A stretch of 64,000 bases of DNA from Actimicrobium sp. CCC2.4 (GCF_034347385.1 NZ_CP133777.1:1364001-1428000); one strand, 5' to 3'. Counted from the first letter of the stretch, positions 1 through 9,380 are shown. Notes: generated by a model from the letters alone, not told the origin. Numbers and translations are program-made.

Positions 1-353
1 TCGTCAAAGTAGGGCGTGATACACAGTTCGTTCCAGCGCAACACGCCGTTCATCCGGTAGTTCCGCAGCTCCACCGTCACCGGACGGGCGGCATGCATTG
101 CCGCCAGCAGCACGGTGCGTTCGGGCTGGTCGCGTTCGTCGATTTGCAGGAACCAGGAGTGGCGTCCTGCCAGGTCGGCTTCGGTATAGCCGGTCATCGC
201 CAGGAACGCGGCATTGACATACAGGATGCGGCAGTTATCGCTGACCCCGGCCATGATGATGATGCCGCAGGTGCTGATATCCATGACGAAATCGCTCAGC
301 GCCCGGGGCGCGCCGGTCGTCGTATCGATAAGCTGTTTTGTGGAACTGGTCAT
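1..353 (-). CDS. LOV/PAS-domain sensory protein, N-terminal part (runs off the window edge)
   Basis: Reading leftward from the ATG at 353, the frame stays open to the window edge and gives about 117 residues. They form a PAS fold closest to the LOV subclass. The core includes VNAAFLAMTGY, then GRHSWFLQ where LOV proteins have GRNCRFLQ, and later NYRMNG followed by WNEL and TPYFD, which match the LOV C-terminal strands. The photoactive cysteine position is serine (codon 156-158), so flavin-adduct photochemistry is not expected. Output domains lie outside the window; in this group they are often GGDEF, EAL or histidine kinase, but that cannot be seen. Divergent from tamA. Confidence 0.75.
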   Translation of the reverse strand, partial: MTSSTKQLIDTTTGAPRALSDFVMDISTCGIIIMAGVSDNCRILYVNAAFLAMTGYTEADLAGRHSWFLQIDERDQPERTVLLAAMHAARPVTVELRNYRMNGVLRWNELCITPYFD

Positions 354-546
354 CGCTAGCCTTTTGCGGGTGCCCGAATATATTTTTAGAAATGTTTCCG
401 CAAAGAATCATAGCACGGTGCCGTGACGGGCATTTGTTTGTGGTGATCGTTGGTTGTTTCTTGCGGCGAGGTATTTTTTTCAGTCAGAAAAGGGCGCTGG
501 GTGTCCGAATTGGCCATTCTCAAAACTGCCGGCGGGTGTTAGCCAC

Positions 547-552
547 TATAAT
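547..552 (+). promoter_or_regulatory. Possible -10 box upstream of tamA
   Basis: An exact TATAAT lies 53 bases before the preferred tamA start. No convincing -35 element is visible at 16-18 bases upstream, so this is a weak promoter candidate. If it is used, transcription would begin near 559, which argues for the tamA start at 605 (or 560) rather than earlier in-frame codons. Confidence 0.3.
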
Positions 553-604
553 GCTGCCCATGATTTTGTGCTCCAGATTGACTCTTCTATCTTGTTTTTC
601 AGCC

Positions 605-2365
605 ATGCTGCGGCGGGCACGTCTGCGCGCCGGCGCTATCCTCGCTGTCATGCTGTTACTGGCGAGCACGGCTACACCGGCCCAGACTGCCGGTTATGCG
701 GTCGAGGTCAGCGGTGCCGGAGCGCTGACCGGTCTGCTCAATGATTTTCTGGATATCCGTCGTCGCGCCGCCGATCCTGCCATCGATGCCGGCGAACTGC
801 AGCGCCTGGCCGCAGCAGCGCCGGCCCAGGTCCGCGAATTGCTCGCTACCGAAGGGTATTTTTCGCCGGCGGTGAAGCAGGAAGTGCTGGCCGATGGCGG
901 GCAACCGCTGGTGCGACTGACTGTTGATCCGGGCACAGTGACCCGCATCGATTCCGTTGACGTGCGCTTTGCCGGCGCGATTGCGCAGGGCGATGGCAAC
1001 GATACCGAACGCATGGCACGCCTGCGCCGGCAATGGAGTCTGGGCGGCGGCGCAGTATTCCGCCAGGCCGACTGGGACGACGCCAAATCCGTCCTGCTGA
1101 AAAACCTGCTCGCACGTGATTACCCGGCCGCCCGCATCGTGCAAAGTGCGGCGGTCATCGACCCGGTGCGTCACAGCGCCGCCTTGACCATCGATGTCGA
1201 TTCCGGACCACCGTTTACGTTCGGCACCTTGCAGGTGAACGGCCTGAGCCGCTACCCGCAAAGTCGCATCGACCGGCTTAACCCTATCGTGCCGGGCGAA
1301 CGCTATGCGCAGGACCGGCTCAATGAATTGCAGGCGCGCTTGCAGGAAAGTGGTTATTTCAAGTCGGTGATTGCGACCATCGATGCCGATCCGGCTACAC
1401 CGGCGGCCGTGCCGGTGCGGGTGGATGTCAACGAAAACGAGCGGCGCCGCTTGCAGTTGGGTGGTGGTTTTTCGACCGATACCGGACCGCGCTTGCAAGC
1501 CAAGTTCCTCGACAGGAATTTTCTGTCGCGCGACTGGCGTCTCGAATCCGAATTGCGTATCGACCGCGGAACTCCGCTGCTGGCAGCCGAAGTGACGCTG
1601 CCGCCGCTGGACAATGGCTGGACGCCGAGCGTGGCCGGGCGCTTCGAGCGGTCCGATCTCTCCGGCGAGGTCAGCGACAAGATCCGCAACGATGCGCGTC
1701 TGACCAGTCCGGATCGCAATAACGAGCAGGTCATTGGCGTGTCGTTCCTGGCTGAACGCCAGCGCATCGACGACGCCGCCATCAACAACCGCCATGCGTT
1801 GATCGCCACCCATACTTTTACCCGCCGCCGGGTTGACAACTTGCTTGATCCGCGGCGCGGTTATGTGGCGGCGCTCGAGCTTGGTGCGGGTGTGCGCGGG
1901 GTGCTGACCGAACAAAGCCTGGTGCGCGTGGTCGGCCGCGTGACGTGGCTGGAACCCTGGACGCGCGAATGGAAAACCGTGCTGCGTGCGCAGGTCGGGC
2001 AAGTCTTCGGTGCCCGCCGCGAGACCGTGCCAGGCGATCTGCTGTTCCGTACCGGTGGCGACCAGACCGTGCGCGGCTACGGCTATAACAGCCTCGGTGT
2101 GGCCGAAAACAATGCGGTAGTGGGCGGGCGCGTGTTGGCCGTGTTCAGCGCCGAACTGGTTTATCAGATCACGCCGCAATGGGGTGCTGCGGTATTCAAT
2201 GATGCCGGTAATGCGGCCGATTCCTGGCGCGACCTGAAGCTGGTCATGGGTACCGGCGTAGGTGCACGCTGGCGCAGTCCGATCGGGCCGGTCAATCTTG
2301 ACCTGGCATTTGCTCACGAGACGCGCAAGCCGCGTCTGCATTTTTCTATCGGCTATGGCTTCTAA
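605..2365 (+). CDS. tamA: TamA, autotransporter/translocation assembly outer-membrane protein (Omp85 family)
   Basis: Outer-membrane subunit of the TAM complex, which inserts some beta-barrel proteins together with TamB. The chosen start gives about 586 residues, close to the roughly 577 of E. coli TamA. It begins with a basic stretch and a hydrophobic signal peptide (GAILAVMLLLASTATPAQ). The first half holds POTRA-type repeats. The C-terminal half is an Omp85 barrel containing the family motif VRGYGYNSLG, and the chain ends in an aromatic beta-signal (HFSIGYGF). The frame stays open upstream to 338, so the start is uncertain; in-frame ATGs also occur at 551 and 560. The stop overlaps tamB by 11 bases, which implies translational coupling. 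Confidence 0.9.
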   Translation: MLRRARLRAGAILAVMLLLASTATPAQTAGYAVEVSGAGALTGLLNDFLDIRRRAADPAIDAGELQRLAAAAPAQVRELLATEGYFSPAVKQEVLADGGQPLVRLTVDPGTVTRIDSVDVRFAGAIAQGDGNDTERMARLRRQWSLGGGAVFRQADWDDAKSVLLKNLLARDYPAARIVQSAAVIDPVRHSAALTIDVDSGPPFTFGTLQVNGLSRYPQSRIDRLNPIVPGERYAQDRLNELQARLQESGYFKSVIATIDADPATPAAVPVRVDVNENERRRLQLGGGFSTDTGPRLQAKFLDRNFLSRDWRLESELRIDRGTPLLAAEVTLPPLDNGWTPSVAGRFERSDLSGEVSDKIRNDARLTSPDRNNEQVIGVSFLAERQRIDDAAINNRHALIATHTFTRRRVDNLLDPRRGYVAALELGAGVRGVLTEQSLVRVVGRVTWLEPWTREWKTVLRAQVGQVFGARRETVPGDLLFRTGGDQTVRGYGYNSLGVAENNAVVGGRVLAVFSAELVYQITPQWGAAVFNDAGNAADSWRDLKLVMGTGVGARWRSPIGPVNLDLAFAHETRKPRLHFSIGYGF

Positions 2366-5300
2366 ACCTGTTGTCGGACCGACCGCGCTGCCTCGCCGGT
2401 TGCTGACAGCCTGCGCTGTGCTGCTGTTGCTGGTTGCCGTCCTGTTGGCGGGCCTGCTCGGCACCGAGGCTGGCGCGCGTCTGCTGCTGACGCGCCTGTT
2501 GCCGGTGCCGGGATTGCAGATCGATGGCGTGCAGGGCCGCTTGCCTGGTCCGTTACGCATTGCCCGCCTGACGTTCGAGAATGCCGGCCAGTCCGTCGTG
2601 CTCGATGATCTGCGGCTGGACTGGCGACCGGGTGCGTTGTTCAATGGCCGCTTGCATGTGACCGCGCTGCGTCTGGCGCGGTTGCAAGTCACCAGCAAGC
2701 TGGACCAGCCGGCCGAGCCGCTGGTCTTGCCGGCCCGGATCGCATTGCCGCTCGATGTGCAGATCGATCAGGTCCGGGTTGATGGCGGCGAATTGCGCAA
2801 GGGTGCTCTCAGTCTGGTGACGCTGGGTGCTTTTGGCTTCAAGCTCGATTTCGATGGCGCGCGCTACTTGCTGCAACTCGATAATCTGGTCGCCAGTTCG
2901 GGCGCGGCCAGCGCGAACGTCAGTGGCCAGGCCACGCTGTCGGCGGTGAGTCCGTATGCGTTGCAGGCGAACCTGGTCAGTGCCGCGCGGGCGCAAGTGC
3001 AGCAGCAGGCCATCGGTGCCAGCGGTCAGCTTGACCTGAGCGGCTCGCTGGCCGAACTGGTTGCCGATATCGACCTGACCATCAATAAGGCACGCGTCAC
3101 GGGCGACGCGGTACTGCGGCCTTTTGCCGAGCAGCCGCTGGGTCGCACCCGTTTGAGCGCGCGCGGGCTGGATCTGGCTGCGGTGCAGTCGACGCTGCCG
3201 ACAACTTCGCTTGACGTGATGCTGACGGCGGTCGATGCCGGCAGCGGCCAGCTCACGCTCAGCAATGCCGATGCCGGCACCATCGATGCGCAACGCTTGC
3301 CGGTTCAGGATCTGCAGATTGACTTCACGCAGCAGGATGGCCGCATTGATTTCAGCCGGATCACGGCGGCGCTCGGCTCGTCTGCCCGGCCGGCCGGCAA
3401 ACTCAGCGGCAGCGGAAAATTCGATCAGGGAGCACTGACACTGGCGCTGGCGATTGATGCGCTGGATGCGCAGCGGCTTGATCAGCGCCTCAATGCGACC
3501 CGGCTCGATGGCCGCATCGGCTTGCAGTCAGACGATGGCAAACAAGCGCTGACACTCGATCTGAGTGCACCGGCCGGGCGCAACAAGCTGTTGTTGTCCG
3601 CCCGGGCGACACTGGCCGACGCGGCACTGACGCTCGAGAAAGCCGAAGTGCAGCTGGCCGGCGGACGCCTCGATGCGACCGGCAAACTGGCGCTGGACGG
3701 CACCCGGGTATTTGCGGTTGACGGCAAACTGGCGCGCCTGCGCTTGCAGGATCTGGGCACGTTTGCCAATGTGCCGGCACTGGAGCTGACCGGTGAGTTC
3801 GCTATCGCGGGGGCGCTGGTGCCGCAGCTGAGTGCCGACTTGCACTTCCGCCTGGCCGATAGCCGGATCGCCGGCCAGCCTTTGCGCGGCGAGGGCGACG
3901 CCCGCTTGCGCGCCGACACGTTGCGGGTGCCGAACCTGCTATTGGTTGCGGGCGACAACCGGCTCAGCATGCAGGGTGAACTGGCCGAAGCGCAGTCGAC
4001 GCTGACGTTTGCGCTGGAGGCGTCCCGGCTCGATCAGCTCGGCCCGGCGTTCGGCGGGGCGCTGACGGCCAAAGGCACCGTGCGCGGCAGCTTGCGCAAG
4101 CCGGCCGTGATCGCTGACTGGAAGGCGGTCAATGTGCGTCTGCCCGGTGCGCTGCAGATCGCCAGCCTGCAAGGCAAGGCCGACATACGGATCGATCCGC
4201 AGCAGGCGTTTTCGCTCGACCATGCCGTTGTCGAGGCTGACGCCAGCGGGCTGCGCGATGCCACACGACAGCTTGCCAGCCTGACCGCGCGTCTCGATTT
4301 TTCGACACAGAAACAAGCGCCGCTGGCAATCTCGGTTGCCGGTACGGGCTTGCAGGCCAGCGGCATCGTCGCCGATCAGTTCGCGCTGACAGTCAACGGC
4401 ACGACCGCGCAACACGTGCTGACGGCCAGTCTTGGCGAACCGTCACAGCGCTGGCGTCTTGGCGCGACCGGCGGCCTGGCGGCGCTGGGGTCGGACGCAC
4501 GCTGGGAAGGACGCATCGACAGTCTGGAAGGCAGTGGCAAATACGGCTTGAAATTGCTCGCGCCGGCACCGTTGTCGGTGTCGCGGCAGCGCACGGCGCT
4601 GGCGGATTTCCGGCTGCAGACGGACAACGCGACGCTCACGCTTGAGCAATTCATGAGTGACGACAAAGGCATCACCACGCGCGGGAACTTTGCGCATCTC
4701 GATGTGGCAGCACTGCTGGCCTTGCTGCAGCAGCCACCCGCAGTGGCCACCGACCTGAAACTGGGCGGCAGCTGGAATGTGCACATGACCGATGCGCTGA
4801 ATGGCCGCCTGCAGATCCAGCGCGAGCAGGGCGACCTGACTGTGCGCGGCAGTAAACCGGTGGCGCTGGGCTTGACACGGCTCGACGCCGTGCTGGAGGC
4901 GGTCGACGGGCGGCTTGATGGCCGCGTGGCGATCGAGGGTAAGCAGCTCGGCCAGATTGTGGTGTCGGGCAAGACCACGACCGGCCGCGGCGATGCGCGT
5001 TTTACGCTGCCGCCTGATGCGGTGCTGGACGCCTCGGCCAGGCTGACGATTCCGGCACTCAATTGGGTGGGACCGCTGGCGATGGCCGGGCTGGTCACCG
5101 AGGGGCAACTGCAAAGCGCAATCATGATAGGCGGTACCGTTGCGCATCCGCGTTTTGGCGGCAGCATCACTGGTAATGACTTGCGCATCGTGCTGGCGGA
5201 GCAGGGCATCGACTTGCGCAAGGGGGTGCTCGACAGTCGCTTCGAGGGGGAGCGTTTGCTGGTGCGCAAGCTGCATTTCGAGAGCGGCAGCGGCACGCTT

Positions 5301-6278
5301 GACGCGTCCGGTCCGATCAACCTGGCGAGTGGTTTGCCGGAGGCGCAGATCCGCCTGATTGCGGATCATTTTCCGCTGCTCAATCGCAGTGACCGCAAAC
5401 TGGTTTTGAGCGGCCAGAGCGATCTTGGCTGGCGCGACCAGCGCGCGACGATTAGCGGCGCGTTCAAGGTGGATTCAGGCAGTTTCGACCTGGGTCGGGC
5501 CGATGCGCCCGCGTTGTCTGAGGATGTCGTCATTCTTGGCAGCAGCCCGAAAAGCGGACAGCGGATGGCCGCAGCCATCGATATCGGTATCGACCTGGGG
5601 ACTGGCGTGACGCTTGGTGGTCGGGGTCTCGACGGAGTGATCAATGGCAACTTGCGCATCGTCAGCACCGGTGGCGAAGCGTTGCGTGGGCAGGGCACGC
5701 TCAATGTCGTGCGCGGCACCTATAGTGCCTACGGTCGCAAGCTGGCGATCGAACAAGGGGTGCTGCGGTTCAATGGCCCGCTGAACAATCCGTCGCTCGA
5801 TATTCTGGCCATGCGGCGCGGCACCGACGTTGAGGCAGGCGTAGCCGTGCGTGGCACGGTGCTGGTGCCGCGTGTCACGCTGGTGTCCGAGCCGACCGTG
5901 CCGGATGCCGAAAAACTCTCCTGGCTGGTCCTGGGGCGGGCATTGTCCACGGCAGGGAGCGGTGATGCCGGCGTACTTCAAGCAGCTGCTGCGTCGCTGT
6001 TGTCGCAGGGCGCTGCCGCGGGTGTGGAGTCACAACTGGCGTCGTCGTTCGGACTGGAGAATTTTAGTGTGGGCAAGAGCAGCGACAGTTTGCAGCAGCG
6101 CATCGTCACGGTCGGCAAGCAGATTTCGGCGCGCCTGTATGTCAGTTACGAGCAGGGCCTGGAAAATACCAGTAGCGTGCTGCACTTCAAGTACACGCTG
6201 ACACCCAAGCTGACGCTGGAGGCCGAAGCCGGCGCGCGCAGCGCCTTGTCGCTGTTTTATAACCTGGTATTCGACTGA
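2355..6278 (+). CDS. tamB: TamB, inner-membrane-anchored translocation and assembly module protein
   Basis: About 1307 residues. A short cytoplasmic start is followed by one hydrophobic anchor (residues about 17-40, LLTACAVLLLLVAVLLAGLLG). A very long periplasmic repetitive beta region follows, and the C-terminal TamB domain (DUF490) ends in ALSLFYNLVFD. TamB forms a hydrophobic groove spanning the periplasm and pairs with TamA; it is also linked to phospholipid transport. The length matches the E. coli protein (about 1260). The start at 2355 overlaps the end of tamA, the usual operon arrangement. A start further upstream in this frame would lie deep inside tamA and is not supported. Confidence 0.92.
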   Translation: MASKPVVGPTALPRRLLTACAVLLLLVAVLLAGLLGTEAGARLLLTRLLPVPGLQIDGVQGRLPGPLRIARLTFENAGQSVVLDDLRLDWRPGALFNGRLHVTALRLARLQVTSKLDQPAEPLVLPARIALPLDVQIDQVRVDGGELRKGALSLVTLGAFGFKLDFDGARYLLQLDNLVASSGAASANVSGQATLSAVSPYALQANLVSAARAQVQQQAIGASGQLDLSGSLAELVADIDLTINKARVTGDAVLRPFAEQPLGRTRLSARGLDLAAVQSTLPTTSLDVMLTAVDAGSGQLTLSNADAGTIDAQRLPVQDLQIDFTQQDGRIDFSRITAALGSSARPAGKLSGSGKFDQGALTLALAIDALDAQRLDQRLNATRLDGRIGLQSDDGKQALTLDLSAPAGRNKLLLSARATLADAALTLEKAEVQLAGGRLDATGKLALDGTRVFAVDGKLARLRLQDLGTFANVPALELTGEFAIAGALVPQLSADLHFRLADSRIAGQPLRGEGDARLRADTLRVPNLLLVAGDNRLSMQGELAEAQSTLTFALEASRLDQLGPAFGGALTAKGTVRGSLRKPAVIADWKAVNVRLPGALQIASLQGKADIRIDPQQAFSLDHAVVEADASGLRDATRQLASLTARLDFSTQKQAPLAISVAGTGLQASGIVADQFALTVNGTTAQHVLTASLGEPSQRWRLGATGGLAALGSDARWEGRIDSLEGSGKYGLKLLAPAPLSVSRQRTALADFRLQTDNATLTLEQFMSDDKGITTRGNFAHLDVAALLALLQQPPAVATDLKLGGSWNVHMTDALNGRLQIQREQGDLTVRGSKPVALGLTRLDAVLEAVDGRLDGRVAIEGKQLGQIVVSGKTTTGRGDARFTLPPDAVLDASARLTIPALNWVGPLAMAGLVTEGQLQSAIMIGGTVAHPRFGGSITGNDLRIVLAEQGIDLRKGVLDSRFEGERLLVRKLHFESGSGTLDASGPINLASGLPEAQIRLIADHFPLLNRSDRKLVLSGQSDLGWRDQRATISGAFKVDSGSFDLGRADAPALSEDVVILGSSPKSGQRMAAAIDIGIDLGTGVTLGGRGLDGVINGNLRIVSTGGEALRGQGTLNVVRGTYSAYGRKLAIEQGVLRFNGPLNNPSLDILAMRRGTDVEAGVAVRGTVLVPRVTLVSEPTVPDAEKLSWLVLGRALSTAGSGDAGVLQAAAASLLSQGAAAGVESQLASSFGLENFSVGKSSDSLQQRIVTVGKQISARLYVSYEQGLENTSSVLHFKYTLTPKLTLEAEAGARSALSLFYNLVFD

Positions 6279-6294
6279 CCCTGGATCGGGTCAG
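6275..6294. terminator. Short inverted repeat spanning both convergent stop codons (tamB and patatin gene)
   Basis: CTGACCC, a 6-base loop, then GGGTCAG: a perfect 7-base stem with palindromic arms. Each arm contains the TGA stop of one of the two convergent genes, and only 12 bases separate the stops. There is no T-tract on either side, so intrinsic termination would be weak. It may act as an RNA 3' end-stabilising hairpin. Confidence 0.4.
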
Positions 6295-7457
6295 GGCGCG
6301 GTGGCTGGTACCGGTTCGCTGTCATGGGGCGGCAGGTCATGGACGATCACACCGACGCCATCAGGGATATCGGTGAGCCAGCTGCCTGAGTCGATTGCGC
6401 GCATGGCATCGCGATAACCCTGGTCCCAGCGCCAGTCGATCGACCCTTTCGAAAAATTGATGTCCTTCGATGCCATGTGCCAGTCGCGTCCTGCATACGG
6501 CAAGCGCACGATATGCATGGTGGTGTTGCAGCCGAGCGTAGCCAGTTGGCGGGCTTCGCCGGCGGTCTTTAGCGCTGCCGGCATTTTTTCATGCAGTGCA
6601 TGCAGCGTGCGACGCAGGTTGTGCAGCTTCAGGTATTCGTTGATCACTTGCTGTGAACGCGATGCAAACATCACGTCTTTTTGCCGGGTCTGGACCTGAT
6701 CCAGCGTGACCGGTTCCGGGCCATCAGCACTCCAGAGGTCCACCATGAAACACAGCGTATCGGCGCGTGGTTCATCATCAAGCACGGTGTCGAGCGGCGT
6801 ATTCGAATACAGCCCGCCGTCCCAGTACAGTTCGCCATCGATGCGTACCGGGGCAAAGCCTGGCGGCAGGGCGCCGCTGGCCATGATGTGTTCGACGCCA
6901 AGGCGTTGCCGGGTATTGTCGAAGCTGGTTAGCGCACCGCTGGTGACTTTGAGCGCGTTGACGCTGAGTCGCATCTGGTGTTTTGCATTGATCAGGTCGA
7001 AGTCCACCAGTTCGGTCAGCGTTTTCGCCAGATCACTGGTGTCGTAGAAGCTGGCAAATTCCGGATCAACAGCCATTCCGAGCGGAAACAGGCTGAATTG
7101 TCTGGGGGTAAAAAACCCCGGCACGCCGCATGTCATCGCATCGGCTGTCGCCAGCAGTGTGTTGAGGCGACGCGCCTCATCCGGCACCCGGCTCAGGTCA
7201 AAGCCATCGTTATGCGAGACGCGATCCCAGAATTCGCGCAAGCGTGCCACGCGCATCGCCTTGGGATTGCCGGCAATGAGTGCGGCATTGATTGCCCCGA
7301 TCGAGGTACCGACGACCCAGTCGGGCGTCAGATCGTGTTCGTCGAGTGCCTGGTAGATCCCTGCCTGGTAAGCGCCAAGAGCGCCGCCGCCTTGAAGGAC
7401 CAGGGCGATGCGCTGTTTGCGCGGTTTTTTCAGCTTGGTGATGGAGGATGGTTTCAT
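6291..7457 (-). CDS. Patatin-like phospholipase (patatin + DUF3734 type)
   Basis: A 388-residue serine acyl hydrolase of the patatin family. The oxyanion-hole motif GGGALG lies at residues 23-28, the nucleophile motif GTSIG at 50-54 (Ser52), and the catalytic aspartate in DGG at 213-215. The roughly 150 residues after the patatin domain match the C-terminal extension found in proteobacterial patatin/DUF3734 proteins. No signal peptide is seen: the N-terminus is lysine-rich (KPSSITKLKKPRKQR), so it is probably cytosolic or membrane-peripheral. These enzymes act on acyl lipids; the substrate here is unknown. It converges on tamB. The REC-EAL gene ends 24 bases upstream on the same strand. Confidence 0.88.
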   Translation of the reverse strand: MKPSSITKLKKPRKQRIALVLQGGGALGAYQAGIYQALDEHDLTPDWVVGTSIGAINAALIAGNPKAMRVARLREFWDRVSHNDGFDLSRVPDEARRLNTLLATADAMTCGVPGFFTPRQFSLFPLGMAVDPEFASFYDTSDLAKTLTELVDFDLINAKHQMRLSVNALKVTSGALTSFDNTRQRLGVEHIMASGALPPGFAPVRIDGELYWDGGLYSNTPLDTVLDDEPRADTLCFMVDLWSADGPEPVTLDQVQTRQKDVMFASRSQQVINEYLKLHNLRRTLHALHEKMPAALKTAGEARQLATLGCNTTMHIVRLPYAGRDWHMASKDINFSKGSIDWRWDQGYRDAMRAIDSGSWLTDIPDGVGVIVHDLPPHDSEPVPATAP

Positions 7458-7481
7458 GTTGAGACCGTACCATGAACCGGG

Positions 7482-8684
7482 TCAGAAAAAGTGTGACCAC
7501 TCGGTCATCCAGCCGGGCAATGCTGTCGCTTCCATCGGTTTGGCAATGTAGTAGCCCTGACCGTAAGTACATCCCATTTTTTTTAATAGGTTCCATTCGT
7601 CGCGGGTCTCGATCCCGACCGCGACTGACAACCGGTCCAGTTTGCTGGCCAGCGCCAGCGACGAACTCAGTACCAGGGCGAGGGCATTATTTTCGGCTGC
7701 TCCTGCAACAAATGAACGGTCAATCTTGAGTTCTGAAAACGGTATGCGCAGCAGTTGCTGCATGCTGGCGTTGCCGGTGCCGTAGTCGTCGACCGACAGT
7801 TCAAAGCCTTTCATGCGCAGGCGCAGCATGTTTTCAAGGCAGGCTGGGGTCTCACTGCGCAGTGCCGATTCGGTGATTTCGAAAATCACGAAGGGTGTTG
7901 CCAGGCGGTGGGCAGCGACCTGTTCGGCAATTTGGTCGGCGATACGCGGATCGAGCAGCAAAGCCGAACCAAGATTGATGGATACCGAGATCAGGAAGCC
8001 GGCATCATGCCAGCGCCGGCATGCGGCAGCTGACTGGTCGATCATGGTACTGGTGAGCCGGTCGAGTTGTTGGTGCTGTTCCAGTACCGGAATAAATCGA
8101 TCCGGCAGAACAATACCGAAGCGGGGATGGTGCCAGCGCGCAAATGCCTCTACGCCTCGGACTTGACCACTGGCCAGTTCCACTTTCGGCTGAAACCAAG
8201 GCTTTATCTGGCTGTTATCGAGCGCATGGAGGATGTCATCGATATTGAATATTGGAGAAATCACGGTGGCGCAATCGGCATCTTCCTTGCAGCGCGCGGT
8301 ATAACTGGAGATGAGTGAGGCAAGGGTTTCGTTAGTGGCAGGTCCTTGTACGAAACCGAGCAAGTTGATGCCGTATGCCCTGGACATCGTTTCGACTGAA
8401 AAAATCAGCGCCGGATCTACTACGCCCGAGATGATGATCGCCGTGGTGCTGTCAAATTTACCCATGTGGCGGATTAACTCTATGCCGTCCATCCCGTCCA
8501 TCTGCAGGTCAATGAAGCCAATGTCGATGGATTGAGACTGATCCTGCAGCAGGGCCAGCGCTGCTGTGCCATCCGGCAAATCGATTACGTTCCGGGCCCC
8601 CAGATTGCCTAACAGGACATTCAACTTTTGCCGTTGTAATGCGTCTTCCTGCACCACAAGAAAGTTCATATCCGCAATATTCAT
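7482..8684 (-). CDS. REC-EAL response regulator, probably a degenerate cyclic-di-GMP phosphodiesterase
   Basis: 400 residues from ATG 8684 (8669 is a second possibility). An N-terminal receiver domain (about 5-125) has the acidic pair E13/D14 and phospho-acceptor D59. The conserved lysine before the fifth loop is replaced by Gln113. The EAL domain (about 140-395) keeps the asparagine in SINLGS, FEITES, DDYGTG and LKID. Its signature is EAF instead of EAL, and the Glu of AEGVE is Val (AVGIET). The domain order is that of RocR/PvrR regulators. With a metal or catalytic Glu apparently missing, it may bind rather than cleave cyclic-di-GMP; this is inference. No partner histidine kinase is adjacent. 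Confidence 0.82.
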   Translation of the reverse strand: MNIADMNFLVVQEDALQRQKLNVLLGNLGARNVIDLPDGTAALALLQDQSQSIDIGFIDLQMDGMDGIELIRHMGKFDSTTAIIISGVVDPALIFSVETMSRAYGINLLGFVQGPATNETLASLISSYTARCKEDADCATVISPIFNIDDILHALDNSQIKPWFQPKVELASGQVRGVEAFARWHHPRFGIVLPDRFIPVLEQHQQLDRLTSTMIDQSAAACRRWHDAGFLISVSINLGSALLLDPRIADQIAEQVAAHRLATPFVIFEITESALRSETPACLENMLRLRMKGFELSVDDYGTGNASMQQLLRIPFSELKIDRSFVAGAAENNALALVLSSSLALASKLDRLSVAVGIETRDEWNLLKKMGCTYGQGYYIAKPMEATALPGWMTEWSHFF

Positions 8685-8921
8685 CGCTCGCCTATCAGGA
8701 AATCGTGGTCGTAGCTTTTCATTAGGAGTCGTTCTGGTACCGATGGTACACGCTTTTTTATTGATTATTAGTAACTTTGGCGAGCGAAGATTTAGTCGCT
8801 GCAAAATGCGATTGCGAGTTAATAAATTAACCACGGAACCTTCTTTTCGCTTGAGTCGACTTATCGGTGTGTGCATGGTTAAACAGACAAGTTGTCAAAC
8901 GCACGATCATACGGAGAAGTT

Positions 8922-9128
8922 ATGACTACCAAATTACTCAATTCGTCCGATGTCATCGACATCATGGTGGCTGTGGTGCACGATCAAATTGACACCGACC
9001 CTTGCCGCGCACGTTACCGTGAAGCACTTAACAGTCTGGTACGTCTGGTGCGCGCCGAGCAAATGCTGGAGATGCAACGCGACTTCAATAAGCTGACCCA
9101 ATTCTGCGATACCCGTTCCCATTATTAA
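8922..9128 (+). CDS. Small hypothetical protein, 68 residues
   Basis: The ATG at 8922 is preceded by a good Shine-Dalgarno (GGAG at 8913-8916). The product is mostly helical and charged (VVHDQIDTDPCRARYREALNSL), with no signal peptide, membrane segment or known motif that I recognise. It lies in its own short transcription unit between the divergent REC-EAL gene and a DUF1289 gene. Its good ribosome-binding site and protein-like composition support coding. Function unknown. Confidence 0.6.
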   Translation: MTTKLLNSSDVIDIMVAVVHDQIDTDPCRARYREALNSLVRLVRAEQMLEMQRDFNKLTQFCDTRSHY

Positions 9129-9191
9129 GTACCAAACCGTGATTGCCGCGCAGGCGGATAATCACGTCATTCTTAATGATGATGACTTTCC

Positions 9192-9380
9192 ATGAATCCA
9201 TTGCCTGCTCGTCCCGATACGCCCTGCGTGGCTGTTTGTTCAACTACCTTTGATGATGTTTGCCGTGGCTGCGGCCGCACTGTGGCAGAAGTTGCACAAT
9301 GGGTTTTTCTCAGCGAGTCTGACAAGGAGCGCGTCTGGGAGCGCATCATCGCCGAGGGCTATCCCCGACGCGAAGGCTAA
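9192..9380 (+). CDS. DUF1289 family small cysteine-rich protein
   Basis: 62 residues. It has the DUF1289 pattern: an early CVAVC (C-x3-C), then CRGCGRT (C-x2-C), followed by a WVFLSESDKERVWERI helix. The four cysteines probably bind a metal or Fe-S cluster, which is the usual inference for this family; no function is established. Its stop overlaps the 3' end of the convergent galE by 4 bases. The start codon lacks a clear Shine-Dalgarno. Confidence 0.8.
   Translation: MNPLPARPDTPCVAVCSTTFDDVCRGCGRTVAEVAQWVFLSESDKERVWERIIAEGYPRREG

Noticed and set aside
656-2698. Long antisense open frame opposite tamA
   Set aside because: It is a high-GC shadow of the well-supported tamA gene, with no domain and low-complexity composition. 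Similar long antisense frames oppose tamB and fdhA.
8836-8870. GGAACC near the start region of the REC-EAL gene as an hrp box
   Set aside because: The partner sequence 15 or 16 bases downstream is not CCAC, and the motif does not lie before a plus-strand gene at promoter distance.
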